A stretch of DNA of 64,000 nucleotides from Candidatus Omnitrophota bacterium (GTDB lineage: Bacteria > Hinthialibacterota > Hinthialibacteria > OLB16): contig JACKFH010000020.1 of NCBI GenBank assembly GCA_020632575.1, positions 1-64,000 on the forward strand, written 5' to 3'. The notes beneath the pieces were generated by a model, which did no database searches, was not told where the DNA came from, and worked only from the letters and a program-made list of their open reading frames with translations. Below are positions 1 through 8,901 of the stretch, in pieces. Position 1 is the first letter of the stretch, and each line of letters begins with the position of its first letter. The position numbers and the translations under genes are program-made.

Positions 1-254
1 CAATGGATGCCAACATCGGTTGGAGAATCCCGTTTCCATCTGAGAGTGTGAAGGTGAACGAGTGCTTCACCCCCAGGCCCCAGATGTGCAACAACCTTGT
101 AAACCTGAGATTCAATGCATTTACAGAACCTATAAAGCTCCGGAGTTCCCCTCAAGCACCTCCGGGGCTCCGGATCTGACCTCATTCAAAGAGAAAATGA
201 TTCCCACACAAGCCGATTATTCCCCCCCCAAATGCGTTTTCGGTAAGCACACGT

Positions 255-1595
255 TTACAAGGATGAAACCTTCTTGAAATAGTATCGGAGCTGGAAGAAA
301 ACTCGGTTCTCTCGGAAAGCCTCGGTGGGATCGCTCACACGGTACCAACGATGTCGCCATCCCAAGCCCAGTTCTAGTTTGTCTGAATATTCATAAAAAA
401 GACCGAGTCGAACCAGATAATCTTCATACAATTCAATGAAGGGATCGAGACGGGATGGGGGAGGAAACGGATTGGGCTGACGGGAGGCGAGAAATCTTCG
501 ATTGTCAAAATCACGCTTATAGATTCTACCATCGGCCTCGAATCGTAGTTTCTCCGTAATGGGGTATTCGAGATCGAACCTGAAGTTCAGGCCACCATAG
601 GAATAATAATCCTGGTAATCGTCCGCGAGGTCTTCGTAAGAAACCTCTAGATCCACCTCGAAACCAGGTCTGAAAACTTTTTCGATCCCGACTCCGAACT
701 CTAAATTGCCTTGCCGTCTTAGGGTTCCCGGGATCCGTTCACCATCGACCCCCCTGCGTGCGTACTCTTCGCGATAAGAACGCCACTTGTTTCTGGCAAA
801 GAAATTCAGGGTGGTGTCTTGCGTCAGTTCTCTATCCCAATCGATTGAGATTCGATTTTCATGCCAGTCATCAGATAGGTCTCCAGGGTATTCGTCATAA
901 TCATAATTGACAAAACGGTATTCGAGTTCGATCTCATCGATGTCGTTCAGATCAAATTCGTACTCGAGGTATAGGTCGGTGCGGTAGTAATCGATATCCG
1001 TCTTTAGTTTCTCACCGAAACGATTGTGGGCAGTGGCGAGGCGTCTGGATTCACGTATCCCGGCACGGAGGTATTCTCCCTTGTCCAATCTTTCTTGCCA
1101 TTGGAGCCGGAGGGTGTTTCGCTGCCTCTCTTTGCTACGGAATTCCTCAAAGAACTCTCCCTTATAAAAATAGTCTATCGAAAGTTTCGTCCCAAGGCTG
1201 TAATAGCGATCAAACTCGAAATCGAACCATCCCTCTTGGTAGTCGGAACCTTGATGCCGCAGCACCTTGGGATCGCCAGGGACAGGAATCGAGGATGATC
1301 TGAATACATTGTCATCATACCCATAGCGATAAGTGGTTTCCGCGTCGATTACATCGTATGGGTATTTTTTCTTTTTCTTGACAGGTTTGCGCTCCCGTTC
1401 CTCTTCTTCTCTTCTCCGAATCCGTTCGTCAACGTCTTCAATTAAAGGAAGTTCGAGCCCTTCCTCTCCACGAAACTCCTCTCTCTGTCCGACAGCGGGA
1501 CCGACCTTCGAGAAGGCAGCCAAAGAAAAAAGAAGCAAGATGAGACTCAATCGGAACCCTTTTTCCGCGAGGGACCGATCCGCGTATCGTGGCAA
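255..1595 (-). CDS. putative outer-membrane beta-barrel protein
   Basis: The 446-residue product has a hydrophobic export leader (about residues 14-36). A strongly charged segment of Arg/Glu and then Lys (about 58-78) follows. The rest is rich in alternating aromatic and charged residues, typical of a large outer-membrane barrel; the last strand-like stretch is VFFQLRYYF near residues 433-441. It starts at TTG, preceded by GGAGGG about 8 bases upstream. It is the last gene of a six-gene operon, 14 bases after the repeat/dockerin gene. I infer that it is the outer-membrane pore or anchor for the surface proteins encoded upstream. No named family is recognised, and a purely structural surface protein is also possible. 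Confidence 0.7.
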   Translation of the reverse strand: MPRYADRSLAEKGFRLSLILLLFSLAAFSKVGPAVGQREEFRGEEGLELPLIEDVDERIRRREEEERERKPVKKKKKYPYDVIDAETTYRYGYDDNVFRSSSIPVPGDPKVLRHQGSDYQEGWFDFEFDRYYSLGTKLSIDYFYKGEFFEEFRSKERQRNTLRLQWQERLDKGEYLRAGIRESRRLATAHNRFGEKLKTDIDYYRTDLYLEYEFDLNDIDEIELEYRFVNYDYDEYPGDLSDDWHENRISIDWDRELTQDTTLNFFARNKWRSYREEYARRGVDGERIPGTLRRQGNLEFGVGIEKVFRPGFEVDLEVSYEDLADDYQDYYSYGGLNFRFDLEYPITEKLRFEADGRIYKRDFDNRRFLASRQPNPFPPPSRLDPFIELYEDYLVRLGLFYEYSDKLELGLGWRHRWYRVSDPTEAFRENRVFFQLRYYFKKVSSL

Positions 1596-1609
1596 GGACT
1601 TCCCTCCAA

Positions 1610-3805
1610 TTAAGGCATCTCAGTGTGTTGCCAATCGAGTGTAAACAGAATCAGATCCTCTGACTCAGGGATCGAATTGCCATTCAAGTCGGCTGGATCA
1701 ATCGGGTCCAGGATTCCGGACCGGATCTGGGTCAACAGATTCAATAAGTCGATCCCATCAGCCCCTCCGTCATGATTGAAATCCCCAGGAATTCCCGCCG
1801 TAGTCGATGGCGTGGATGTAACAGTTGCGGTGGTCGTTGGTGACGGAGTCGCTGTCAATGTTGGTGAAGGAGTTTCCGTTGCGGTTGAGGTTGGAGTGTC
1901 CGTGACACTCTGAGTGTTGGTTGGAGTTGGAGTTACCGAAGTATCTGGTCCGAGAAGAAAATCAATCCCCGCCGTATCTATTCCCACCGTGACATCGATC
2001 AGCTGGGCTGAAGTGACATCAGCCACTCCATCGTAGAATTCTTCAAGAAGGCCACTTATGAGAGGAGGATCCGCACGTAAAAGATACTGGCCCGGAGGCA
2101 ATGGTCCCAGCCGGTAGTTGCCCGACAAATCGGATTTGGTGGTGATGTCCAACCGCCTCCTGTCTGGATAGAAAGCGTCCAGATCGATTCCCGAAAGACC
2201 CGCCAAGGAAGTGGAAGACTGGATCTTCCCGGCAATGAAACCGCCCGGTTCCAAAGAGAAATCAGCGGTGGCGTTAGGTGCAGTTCCGTTCACGGCAATG
2301 GGAGTGGCGCGGGATAAGGCATACTCATTCTGAAAGGATTGATCGGCGTAACCGGTGTCCGGGGTCGGATCGGCCTGGAGAAACCAGGATCCGAAAGGAA
2401 CCGGGCCCAAGATGAAAAATCCAGTCGCGGAGGTGACCGCGTCCACTGCGGAAAAGAAATTCCTTTGATTGTCGAAGAGATCCAAATCGATACCCGCGAG
2501 TGGAGCCATCGTGACCGCATCGACAATCGTCCCTTGAATGGTTCCGGCGGGATCGAGGTCAAAATCGATCCCCGAAGTTTCATTCCCCACCGTCACGGGA
2601 ACCAATGTCGCCGATGCCTCGATAAGGGTGTCCTGATAGTATTTCAGCGCAAAGCCTTGTGCTCGTGTCGGATCGGCGCGAATCCGATAGTCGCCCGCAG
2701 GGAGGCCGCCAATGAGATAAGACCCATCCACCATGGAGGCGGCATTGACCGGCATTCGTCGACCAATCGTGTCGAAGACATCAAGGTCGATTCCCGATAT
2801 CGGAGTCAATGTTGTCGCCTCCCGAATGACTCCTGAAATCGTCCCTCCGAGAGGAGCCTGGATATCGATTCCAGCAGTGATCGTGTTGAGCGACACCGCG
2901 ACTATTTGTCCGTCCGATTCGAAAAGGGCGTTTGGATGAAAGGTGCGAACCAACCCGGTGACCGGCTCGGGGTCGACTCGCACCCGATAATTACCGGGTA
3001 GCACAGGTCCGATTTGGTAGAACCCGGTCGCGGAGGTGGTGGCTCCGGCCCGGACAAACGACCCTGTGTCCGTGAAGAGATCGAGGTCTTGGCCAGCGAG
3101 AGTGACTCCGGCGCCTTGTTGGGTGACCACTCCTTGAATCAACCCGCCACGTGGGATGCTGATGTCTATTCCCGTTTGATCATTGGTCCCCGTAATCTGA
3201 ATCGGAGTCGCGGAGGCACGGTCCTCACCATTCAAATAGTAGCGACCAATCAAAAAGGACTCGGGAAGAGGATCAGCGCGCAGAAGGTAACTGCCAGGTG
3301 GGAAGGCTCCGATTTCATAGCTTCCTCCGACATCGGTTTTTGCATTGGCAGAGGAAATGAATTCCCCACCCGCCGTAAATACATCCAAGTCGACCCCAGC
3401 CGCCGGGATTCCTTCGCCCGCCACTGTGATTTGCCCCGAAATGAGCGCGCCGGGGGACAATGAAAAATCGAGCGTAACATCCCCGACACTTGGGACAATG
3501 ACGAAAGTGGCTTCGGAGCGGAGAAAGACGCCTCCACTGTATTGGTCGACATAGCCTTGCTGAGCGGAAGGATCGGCGCGGACAATGTATTGCCCAGCTG
3601 GAACATTCTGGAGGATGTATTCCCCGGTAGCGCTCGAGGATCCATTCACCGCGACCGATTGGAAATTCTGATCAAGGATGTCCAAATCGATCCCAGGTAT
3701 CGGAGTGCCCGTCCCGGATTCGGTAATGGAGCCACGAATCGTTCCTGCTTCTCCCGCCATACACAGACAAATCAGCCATGCCAAAACCGTACAAACAGTT
3801 CTCAT
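1610..3805 (-). CDS. secreted six-module carboxypeptidase-regulatory-like repeat protein with dockerin-like C-terminus
   Basis: A signal peptide (residues 1-20) is followed by six beta-sandwich modules of about 95-100 residues. Each carries a G-x-I-x-G start, a GIDLD-type core and an RADP motif, as in carboxypeptidase regulatory-like or SdrD/Cna-B domains. A Thr/Pro/Ser linker (about 621-671) leads to a dockerin-like segment (about 672-731) with two EF-hand-like loops, GDFNHDGG and DLNGNS. The modules are collinear with those of the upstream gene (3856-5763), so the two are duplicates that differ in their C-terminal ends. The likely role is as a calcium-binding extracellular structural or docking protein. 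No cohesin is visible in this window, so the docking partner is unknown. Confidence 0.8.
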   Translation of the reverse strand: MRTVCTVLAWLICLCMAGEAGTIRGSITESGTGTPIPGIDLDILDQNFQSVAVNGSSSATGEYILQNVPAGQYIVRADPSAQQGYVDQYSGGVFLRSEATFVIVPSVGDVTLDFSLSPGALISGQITVAGEGIPAAGVDLDVFTAGGEFISSANAKTDVGGSYEIGAFPPGSYLLRADPLPESFLIGRYYLNGEDRASATPIQITGTNDQTGIDISIPRGGLIQGVVTQQGAGVTLAGQDLDLFTDTGSFVRAGATTSATGFYQIGPVLPGNYRVRVDPEPVTGLVRTFHPNALFESDGQIVAVSLNTITAGIDIQAPLGGTISGVIREATTLTPISGIDLDVFDTIGRRMPVNAASMVDGSYLIGGLPAGDYRIRADPTRAQGFALKYYQDTLIEASATLVPVTVGNETSGIDFDLDPAGTIQGTIVDAVTMAPLAGIDLDLFDNQRNFFSAVDAVTSATGFFILGPVPFGSWFLQADPTPDTGYADQSFQNEYALSRATPIAVNGTAPNATADFSLEPGGFIAGKIQSSTSLAGLSGIDLDAFYPDRRRLDITTKSDLSGNYRLGPLPPGQYLLRADPPLISGLLEEFYDGVADVTSAQLIDVTVGIDTAGIDFLLGPDTSVTPTPTNTQSVTDTPTSTATETPSPTLTATPSPTTTATVTSTPSTTAGIPGDFNHDGGADGIDLLNLLTQIRSGILDPIDPADLNGNSIPESEDLILFTLDWQHTEMP

Positions 3806-3855
3806 GAGTTTCTCCCTTTCAATGAGGAACGCCTCTCATTGTCTGAAACCATTCA

Positions 3856-5763
3856 TTAGTAGAGATTCCAGTTCCAGACCGCCAAACTCCCACCATCGAG
3901 GAGGAATTCGATTCCCACAGTCTCCTGACTGACATTCACTGTGACCGGTGTCGCGGATCCGAGCGTGGTGGCGCCATCGTAGTATTCATCCATGTAACCG
4001 GAGGCATTTAGCGGATCCGCACGGATGATGTATTGCCCTGGCGGGAGTGGCCCCAATATAAATTGTCCAGCCAAATCGCTTCTAGCATCGATTGCGACCG
4101 GGGTTCCATCGGTGAGAAAAACATCGAGATCGATATCCGGGAGCGGTTGATTGTTCTGGGCCGCGCGTATTGTTCCCGAAATCGTACCACCAGCCTCCAG
4201 GCTGAAATCCACATCAGAGGTGGTTGAATTCGCACTTACCACGATCAAATCCGCGGAGGCAAAAGTGGATCTCAGATTGAAGTATTGATCCACATATCCC
4301 TGCGCGGGTGTGGAATCCGCTTGGACCACCCAGTTTCCTGGCGCGATCGGTCCCAACCGGTAATACCCCGTCGAGGAGGAGACCGCGTCAACTGCTGAGA
4401 TGAATGTTCCTGTTTCGGAAAATAGGTCGAGATCGATCCCTGGGAGAGGAGTTCCTCCCGATTGGGCAAGAACGAACCCTTCGATATATCCACCAGCGTC
4501 GAGGGTGAAGTCGATATTCATCGTTTCCATCCCTGTTGTAACCGACACCAAAGTTGCCTGATCGCGAAGGGGCGTGCTGTTATAAAACTCAGTCGCCAAA
4601 CCGAGCGCAGGTGCGGGATCAGCCCGGACTGTGTAATCACCCGCGGGCAAACCTCCCAATCGGTAGAAACCGACCGCGTCCGACTTAGCCGTGATTGGTA
4701 GGCGGTTGCCAAGCGAGTCATAAACATCCAGATCAATACCCGCGACTGGCATGGCGGTTCCGCTGTCAGTGATGGTCCCGGTGATCGTTCCCCCCAAGGG
4801 GACAGCGATATCGATAAGAGTGGTAACCATTCCCGCCGAAACAGAGAAGGGAGTCGCATCTGCCTGGAAAAGGACACTTGGATAGTAAGTCCTGACATAC
4901 CCGGTCAGCGGATCGGGATCGACTCGGACTACGTATGACCCGGGGGGAACCGCGCCGATCTCATAATAGCCTGTTGCGGAGGTCACCGCTCCGAATCGAA
5001 CGAAGGATCCCGCGCTAGTGAAGAGGTCCAGGTCGAATCCCGCAAGGGGGAGACCCGACCCCTGCTCGGTGACCACTCCGGACAAAACGCCTCCCTGCTG
5101 AACTTGAAAATCGATCCCGGTCAGATTGCCTGATCCGGTAATCTGGATCGGAGTTCCAGTCGCGACTGAGTTCCCGTTTAAATAGAATCTCTCCACCAGA
5201 AACTGGAAGGAATCAGGGTCGGCTCGAAGGAAATAAGTGCCCACCGGAAGCGAGCCAAGGAGATAGTTCCCCGTCCCGTCGGTCCTGTCGTTGACCGAAC
5301 TAATGAGTTCCCCATTGGAGGCGAACAGGTCCAAATCGACATTGGTGGCCACGCTTCCCACACCCTCAATGGTAATCTGGCCCTGAATGCTGAATCCCGG
5401 ATCGAGTGAGAAATCGACAATGACATCGCCGACAGAAGGAACAACCACCGGTGTCGCTTGAGACTTCAGAAAAACTCCTCCGCTGTATTGGTCCACATAC
5501 CCATCGGCTGCGCTGGGGTCGGCGCGCACATAGTAATTACCCGCGGGGAGTCCGGAAAACGTATAGTTTCCGGCGCCGTCAGTGGAGGCGTTAAGTGCGA
5601 CACTGTTGAAATTGGAATCGAAAAGATCGAGGTCGATTCCAGATAATGGCGTCGACCCGACTGATTCGGTAATGGTTCCTAAGATGTTTCCGGCATAAGC
5701 AGTTGATCCCCATAAAATGATGGTGACCAAATAGAAAATACGGAATGGGCGATAATGATTCAC
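3856..5763 (-). CDS. secreted six-module carboxypeptidase-regulatory-like repeat protein with WNLY tail
   Basis: A signal peptide (about 1-24) precedes six tandem modules of roughly 95-100 residues, each with a [GV]xDLD[LV] core and VRADP-type motif. They match the neighbour's modules one for one. Instead of a linker and dockerin, the protein stops shortly after module six with LAVWNWNLY, a tail shared with four other secreted proteins in this window. The start is GTG, and its GTGA overlaps the TPR gene stop by 4 bases, implying translational coupling. I infer a surface-exposed fibre or adhesin-like protein handled by the same operon's machinery. The sequence gives no evidence for enzymatic activity. 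Confidence 0.8.
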   Translation of the reverse strand: MNHYRPFRIFYLVTIILWGSTAYAGNILGTITESVGSTPLSGIDLDLFDSNFNSVALNASTDGAGNYTFSGLPAGNYYVRADPSAADGYVDQYSGGVFLKSQATPVVVPSVGDVIVDFSLDPGFSIQGQITIEGVGSVATNVDLDLFASNGELISSVNDRTDGTGNYLLGSLPVGTYFLRADPDSFQFLVERFYLNGNSVATGTPIQITGSGNLTGIDFQVQQGGVLSGVVTEQGSGLPLAGFDLDLFTSAGSFVRFGAVTSATGYYEIGAVPPGSYVVRVDPDPLTGYVRTYYPSVLFQADATPFSVSAGMVTTLIDIAVPLGGTITGTITDSGTAMPVAGIDLDVYDSLGNRLPITAKSDAVGFYRLGGLPAGDYTVRADPAPALGLATEFYNSTPLRDQATLVSVTTGMETMNIDFTLDAGGYIEGFVLAQSGGTPLPGIDLDLFSETGTFISAVDAVSSSTGYYRLGPIAPGNWVVQADSTPAQGYVDQYFNLRSTFASADLIVVSANSTTSDVDFSLEAGGTISGTIRAAQNNQPLPDIDLDVFLTDGTPVAIDARSDLAGQFILGPLPPGQYIIRADPLNASGYMDEYYDGATTLGSATPVTVNVSQETVGIEFLLDGGSLAVWNWNLY

Positions 5764-8012
5764 TGAGAGTTCCCTCCTTTGGCTTTGAGTTGAGCCAGTT
5801 CCTGCATTCCCTTCTGGGCATCTTCATGGTGTGGATCGAGGGACAATACTTTTTTAAAATTCTTTTCCGCTTGTTCGAGATTGCCGGATCTCATGTAGGC
5901 GTAGGCGAGGTTGTCCCAGGAAGAGACATGATCCGGCTTGAGTTCGAGAGCCTTTCGGTAGGCATCGATGGCTTCCCGATAACGCTCCAGTTTTCCAAGG
6001 ATGACTCCCTGGTTGTAAAGGTAGAGATAGCTGTCCGGTGAAACTTCCGAAGCGCGGCGATAGTTTGCCAAGGCCCTCTCCAAATCTTCTTTCGAGGAGT
6101 AGGCGCGCGCGAGTCCCGAATACGCTTTGGCATAATCGGGATCGCGTCGAATCGCTTCTTCATATCCTTGAATGGCTTCGTCGTAGAGATCGAGACGGTC
6201 CGCGGTCCGCCCCCAGTTGTAGGGGGCTTTTTGGTTCTCGGGATCGAGGCGCGTTCCGTTGCGGTAGGCTTCGAGGGCGGATTGGTAATCTTCCAGTTCG
6301 GTGAGGACTAGGCCGAGGTTATACCAGGCATTCCCATTATTGGGATCGAGTTCAATGGCTCTTTGGAGACTATTCTTGGCTTGATCGATTTGACTCAGAC
6401 GGTACTGGACAACCCCCTGGTTGTACCAGGCTTCCGGGTAATCCCCCCTTAAGGCGATGGCCGCGCCGTAGTCCTCGAGCGCTTTTTGAGGTTGGTCGAG
6501 GTTGGAAAAAGCCAAGGCGCGGTTGTAAAAAGCCTCCGGGTAGTTGGGTTGAAGTTGAATCGCTCGGGAGTACGCCTCGATCGCCGGTTCATAGTCCTCC
6601 AATTTCGAACGGAGCAAACCAAGATTATACTCGGCTTCCGGATAGTTCGGCTCCAAAGCAAGCGCTTGAGAGTAAGATTTTAGCGCCGATTGGCTTTGAT
6701 CGAGTTTGACCTGGACCAGTCCCAGATTGTACCAGACTTGAGGTTGATTAGGATCCAAGTCCAATGAGGTTTGATAGGCGTTAAGGGCCTCTTCCAGCTT
6801 GCCCTCCCGGGCCAAAACCACACCCAAGTTGAAAGCTGCTTTCGGGTTGGAGGGATCGGATCTCAGAGCAGCTTCGTATGCCTCAATGGATTCGTCTCCT
6901 TTCTCCATTCGGGATAGAAGGCGTCCTAAGTTGTATTGGGCCTTGGACAAGGTGGGGTCATAGGCAACGGTAAGCTTATACCGGTCAATGGCTTCCTCAT
7001 AGCGCTTCTCTTTATTGTAAAGCAGGGCCAGGTTAAAGCTGGCTTCCGCGTACCTTGGTTTTTTGGAAATCGCTTCGAGGTAAGCCTTTTCGGCTTCTTC
7101 GTTTCGCCCGAGTTCAGACAGGACCGTGCCGAGATTGTTCAACGCCTCGGGGTAATCCGGTTTCAGCGTCAATGCTTCCTGATAGGCATCTGCCGCCTCT
7201 TCCAGGTTCCCCGACTCGGAAAGAGCGAGGGCGTAGTTATACCAGGTCTCCGGTTTTTTGGGCGCTTGGGTTTGCGCCTGTTCGAAGGCTTTCGCCGCGC
7301 GATCGCTTTCCCCGATTCTTTGGAGAACCACTCCCAGATTGTAAGCGGCCTTCCAGTTCTCCGGCTCAAGCCGCAGAACTCGCTCATATTCCTCGATCGC
7401 CTTTTCGTTTTGCCCCGAGTTCGCGTAGGAGAGGGCGAGATTGTAACGAGCCGGTGTGTAGTCCGGCTTCAATAGGATCGCTTCCTCAAAGGACCTGATG
7501 GCCTCGGGGTAATCGCCCTCTCGCGTATAAAGAACCCCCAAATTGTGATGCGCCTTATAGTATTTCTCGCTCGAATCGAGATCGATCACCTTCCGATAGG
7601 ATTCCATCGCCTCTTCCCGATTGCCATTCCGTTCTTCCAGAATTCCGAGGTTGTACCAAGCCTCGGTGTAGGTGGGACGAATGCGGACCGCTTGCTTGTA
7701 GGCCTCGATGGCCTCATCCAGCGAATCGACCGCCACGAGGATGATGCCGAGGTTGTAATATCCGCGGGCGTATTCGGGATCGACCTCGACCGCTTTTCGC
7801 ATCCATCGCACCGCTTCATCGGGTTTTCCCAAACGGTAGTAAAGGACGCCCAAATCATTGCAAGCCACGGAATCGTTTGGGTTGTCCGCAAGGGAGCGTT
7901 CGATCTCTTGGACTTTTTGTTCCAAATCTCGGGTTGTCTGAGAAAAACCAGACAAAGAAGCAATGGTCAGATAAAAGATAGCGATGATTGAGATGAAAAT
8001 CTTTTGGCTCAC
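5760..8012 (-). CDS. exported TPR-repeat protein (about 20 repeats)
   Basis: The 750-residue product has an uncleaved or cleaved N-terminal hydrophobic segment (about 1-25). About 20 consecutive 34-residue TPR units with A-x-Y-N-L-G and Y-x-x-A signatures follow, covering almost the whole chain. The frame is open further upstream to 8219, but I chose the GTG at 8012. It follows GGAG by 7 bases and overlaps the stop of the ATP-grasp gene by 4 bases (GTGA), whereas the longer start would add 69 residues of low-quality sequence. TPR arrays are protein-interaction scaffolds. Its position between the ligase and the surface repeat proteins suggests a periplasmic scaffold for their assembly, which is inference. 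Confidence 0.85.
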   Translation of the reverse strand: MSQKIFISIIAIFYLTIASLSGFSQTTRDLEQKVQEIERSLADNPNDSVACNDLGVLYYRLGKPDEAVRWMRKAVEVDPEYARGYYNLGIILVAVDSLDEAIEAYKQAVRIRPTYTEAWYNLGILEERNGNREEAMESYRKVIDLDSSEKYYKAHHNLGVLYTREGDYPEAIRSFEEAILLKPDYTPARYNLALSYANSGQNEKAIEEYERVLRLEPENWKAAYNLGVVLQRIGESDRAAKAFEQAQTQAPKKPETWYNYALALSESGNLEEAADAYQEALTLKPDYPEALNNLGTVLSELGRNEEAEKAYLEAISKKPRYAEASFNLALLYNKEKRYEEAIDRYKLTVAYDPTLSKAQYNLGRLLSRMEKGDESIEAYEAALRSDPSNPKAAFNLGVVLAREGKLEEALNAYQTSLDLDPNQPQVWYNLGLVQVKLDQSQSALKSYSQALALEPNYPEAEYNLGLLRSKLEDYEPAIEAYSRAIQLQPNYPEAFYNRALAFSNLDQPQKALEDYGAAIALRGDYPEAWYNQGVVQYRLSQIDQAKNSLQRAIELDPNNGNAWYNLGLVLTELEDYQSALEAYRNGTRLDPENQKAPYNWGRTADRLDLYDEAIQGYEEAIRRDPDYAKAYSGLARAYSSKEDLERALANYRRASEVSPDSYLYLYNQGVILGKLERYREAIDAYRKALELKPDHVSSWDNLAYAYMRSGNLEQAEKNFKKVLSLDPHHEDAQKGMQELAQLKAKGGNSQ

Positions 8013-8896
8013 GCTGAAACTCCATTCAGAGGGTGTTTTTCCACTTCCAGAAGAGGGCGAAGCGGGCAGGAATTTGCGAGTTGAATGGCCAGACCGGGAC
8101 GTGCGTTGATTTCGAGCACGAGTGGACCTTTCTCTCGATCCACCATGATATCGACTCCCGCGTAGCCGAGTGGGACAGCTGCGCAAGTAGCCTTCGCTAT
8201 CTTCAGCACTTCTTCCCAATGAGGAATCCGGAGATCCTTTATCGGGAGGCCTGTATCGGGATGTCGGTCGATGAATCGGTTCTTCCAGGTGGCGGTAAGA
8301 CCTTGCCCCGATTGCATATCGAGCCCCACTCCGATGGCTCCCTGGTGAAGGTTGGCCTTGCCACAGGATCGCCGAGTGGGAACTCGAGCCATCGCAAGGA
8401 GTGGATTTCCCCCCACACAGAGAACTCGGATATCGGGCGCTCCATCCTCATTGAGGGCGAGAATATCCGGATGCGACCGGACACGATCTTCGATGACCAC
8501 TTTGTCCATCCCGGAACGAAGGGAATACTCGCCTGAAAGGACCGTCCGTAAATGGCGATCCACTTCGCACGAGGTCATCGTTCCTTTCCTTCCTCCCACA
8601 AATCCCCCATTGCCATCCGAGGTCAGAAACAAAATGCCGCGACCACCCGATCCCCAGTTGGGTTTCACCACCACCCCATTCTCCCAGTTTGAAATGCGTG
8701 CGAGTGTCGATTTGATTTCGAATAGCGTGACAACTCTCCCCAAAAGTATCGGCATGGGGATGCCCACTTGTTCGAGCCTAGCTCGCGCCATCAATTTATC
8801 GTTGGCGATCCGAATGGTGTGACGGTCGTTGGATGGATAGACGAATCGACGGTTGCGTGCATTCAGACCGAGAATCTCTTTCCAGGGGTGGCTCAT
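8009..8896 (-). CDS. ATP-grasp ligase, alpha-L-glutamate ligase-like (sugar-transfer-associated type)
   Basis: The 295 residues match the RimK-like ATP-grasp fold. There is an ATP-binding lysine in VVVKPNWGSGGRG (Lys78) with the glycine-rich loop after it. The C-terminal metal-binding E-x-N lies in LEINARPG (Glu262, Asn264). ATP-grasp enzymes of this group join an amino acid or peptide amine to a carboxylate using ATP. The gene begins 5 bases after the 7TM-transglutaminase stop. This pairing is a known association (ATPgrasp_ST with inactive transglutaminase-7TM proteins, discussed as peptide-modification systems of the cell surface). The actual substrate is unknown. The cytoplasmic location is inferred from the absence of a signal peptide. 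Confidence 0.85.
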   Translation of the reverse strand: MSHPWKEILGLNARNRRFVYPSNDRHTIRIANDKLMARARLEQVGIPMPILLGRVVTLFEIKSTLARISNWENGVVVKPNWGSGGRGILFLTSDGNGGFVGGRKGTMTSCEVDRHLRTVLSGEYSLRSGMDKVVIEDRVRSHPDILALNEDGAPDIRVLCVGGNPLLAMARVPTRRSCGKANLHQGAIGVGLDMQSGQGLTATWKNRFIDRHPDTGLPIKDLRIPHWEEVLKIAKATCAAVPLGYAGVDIMVDREKGPLVLEINARPGLAIQLANSCPLRPLLEVEKHPLNGVSA

Positions 8897-8901
8897 TAGC
8901 G

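Noticed and set aside
242..257. GTAA/TTTAC arms resembling the LacI-type box
   Set aside because: The arms are separated by 7 bases, so the core GTAAA-SS-TTTRC is absent, and it lies downstream of a gene rather than before one.
62..277. Open frame of 71 codons on the plus strand at the left edge
   Set aside because: Low-complexity composition, no ribosome-binding site and overlap with the end of the barrel gene; no family features.
2339..2836. Long plus-strand frame inside the repeat protein gene
   Set aside because: It is an antisense shadow of the repeated modules, which keep several frames open through periodic codon use.
6936..7475. Long plus-strand frame within the TPR gene
   Set aside because: Arises opposite the regular TPR repeats; hydrophobic pattern follows repeat periodicity and not a protein fold.
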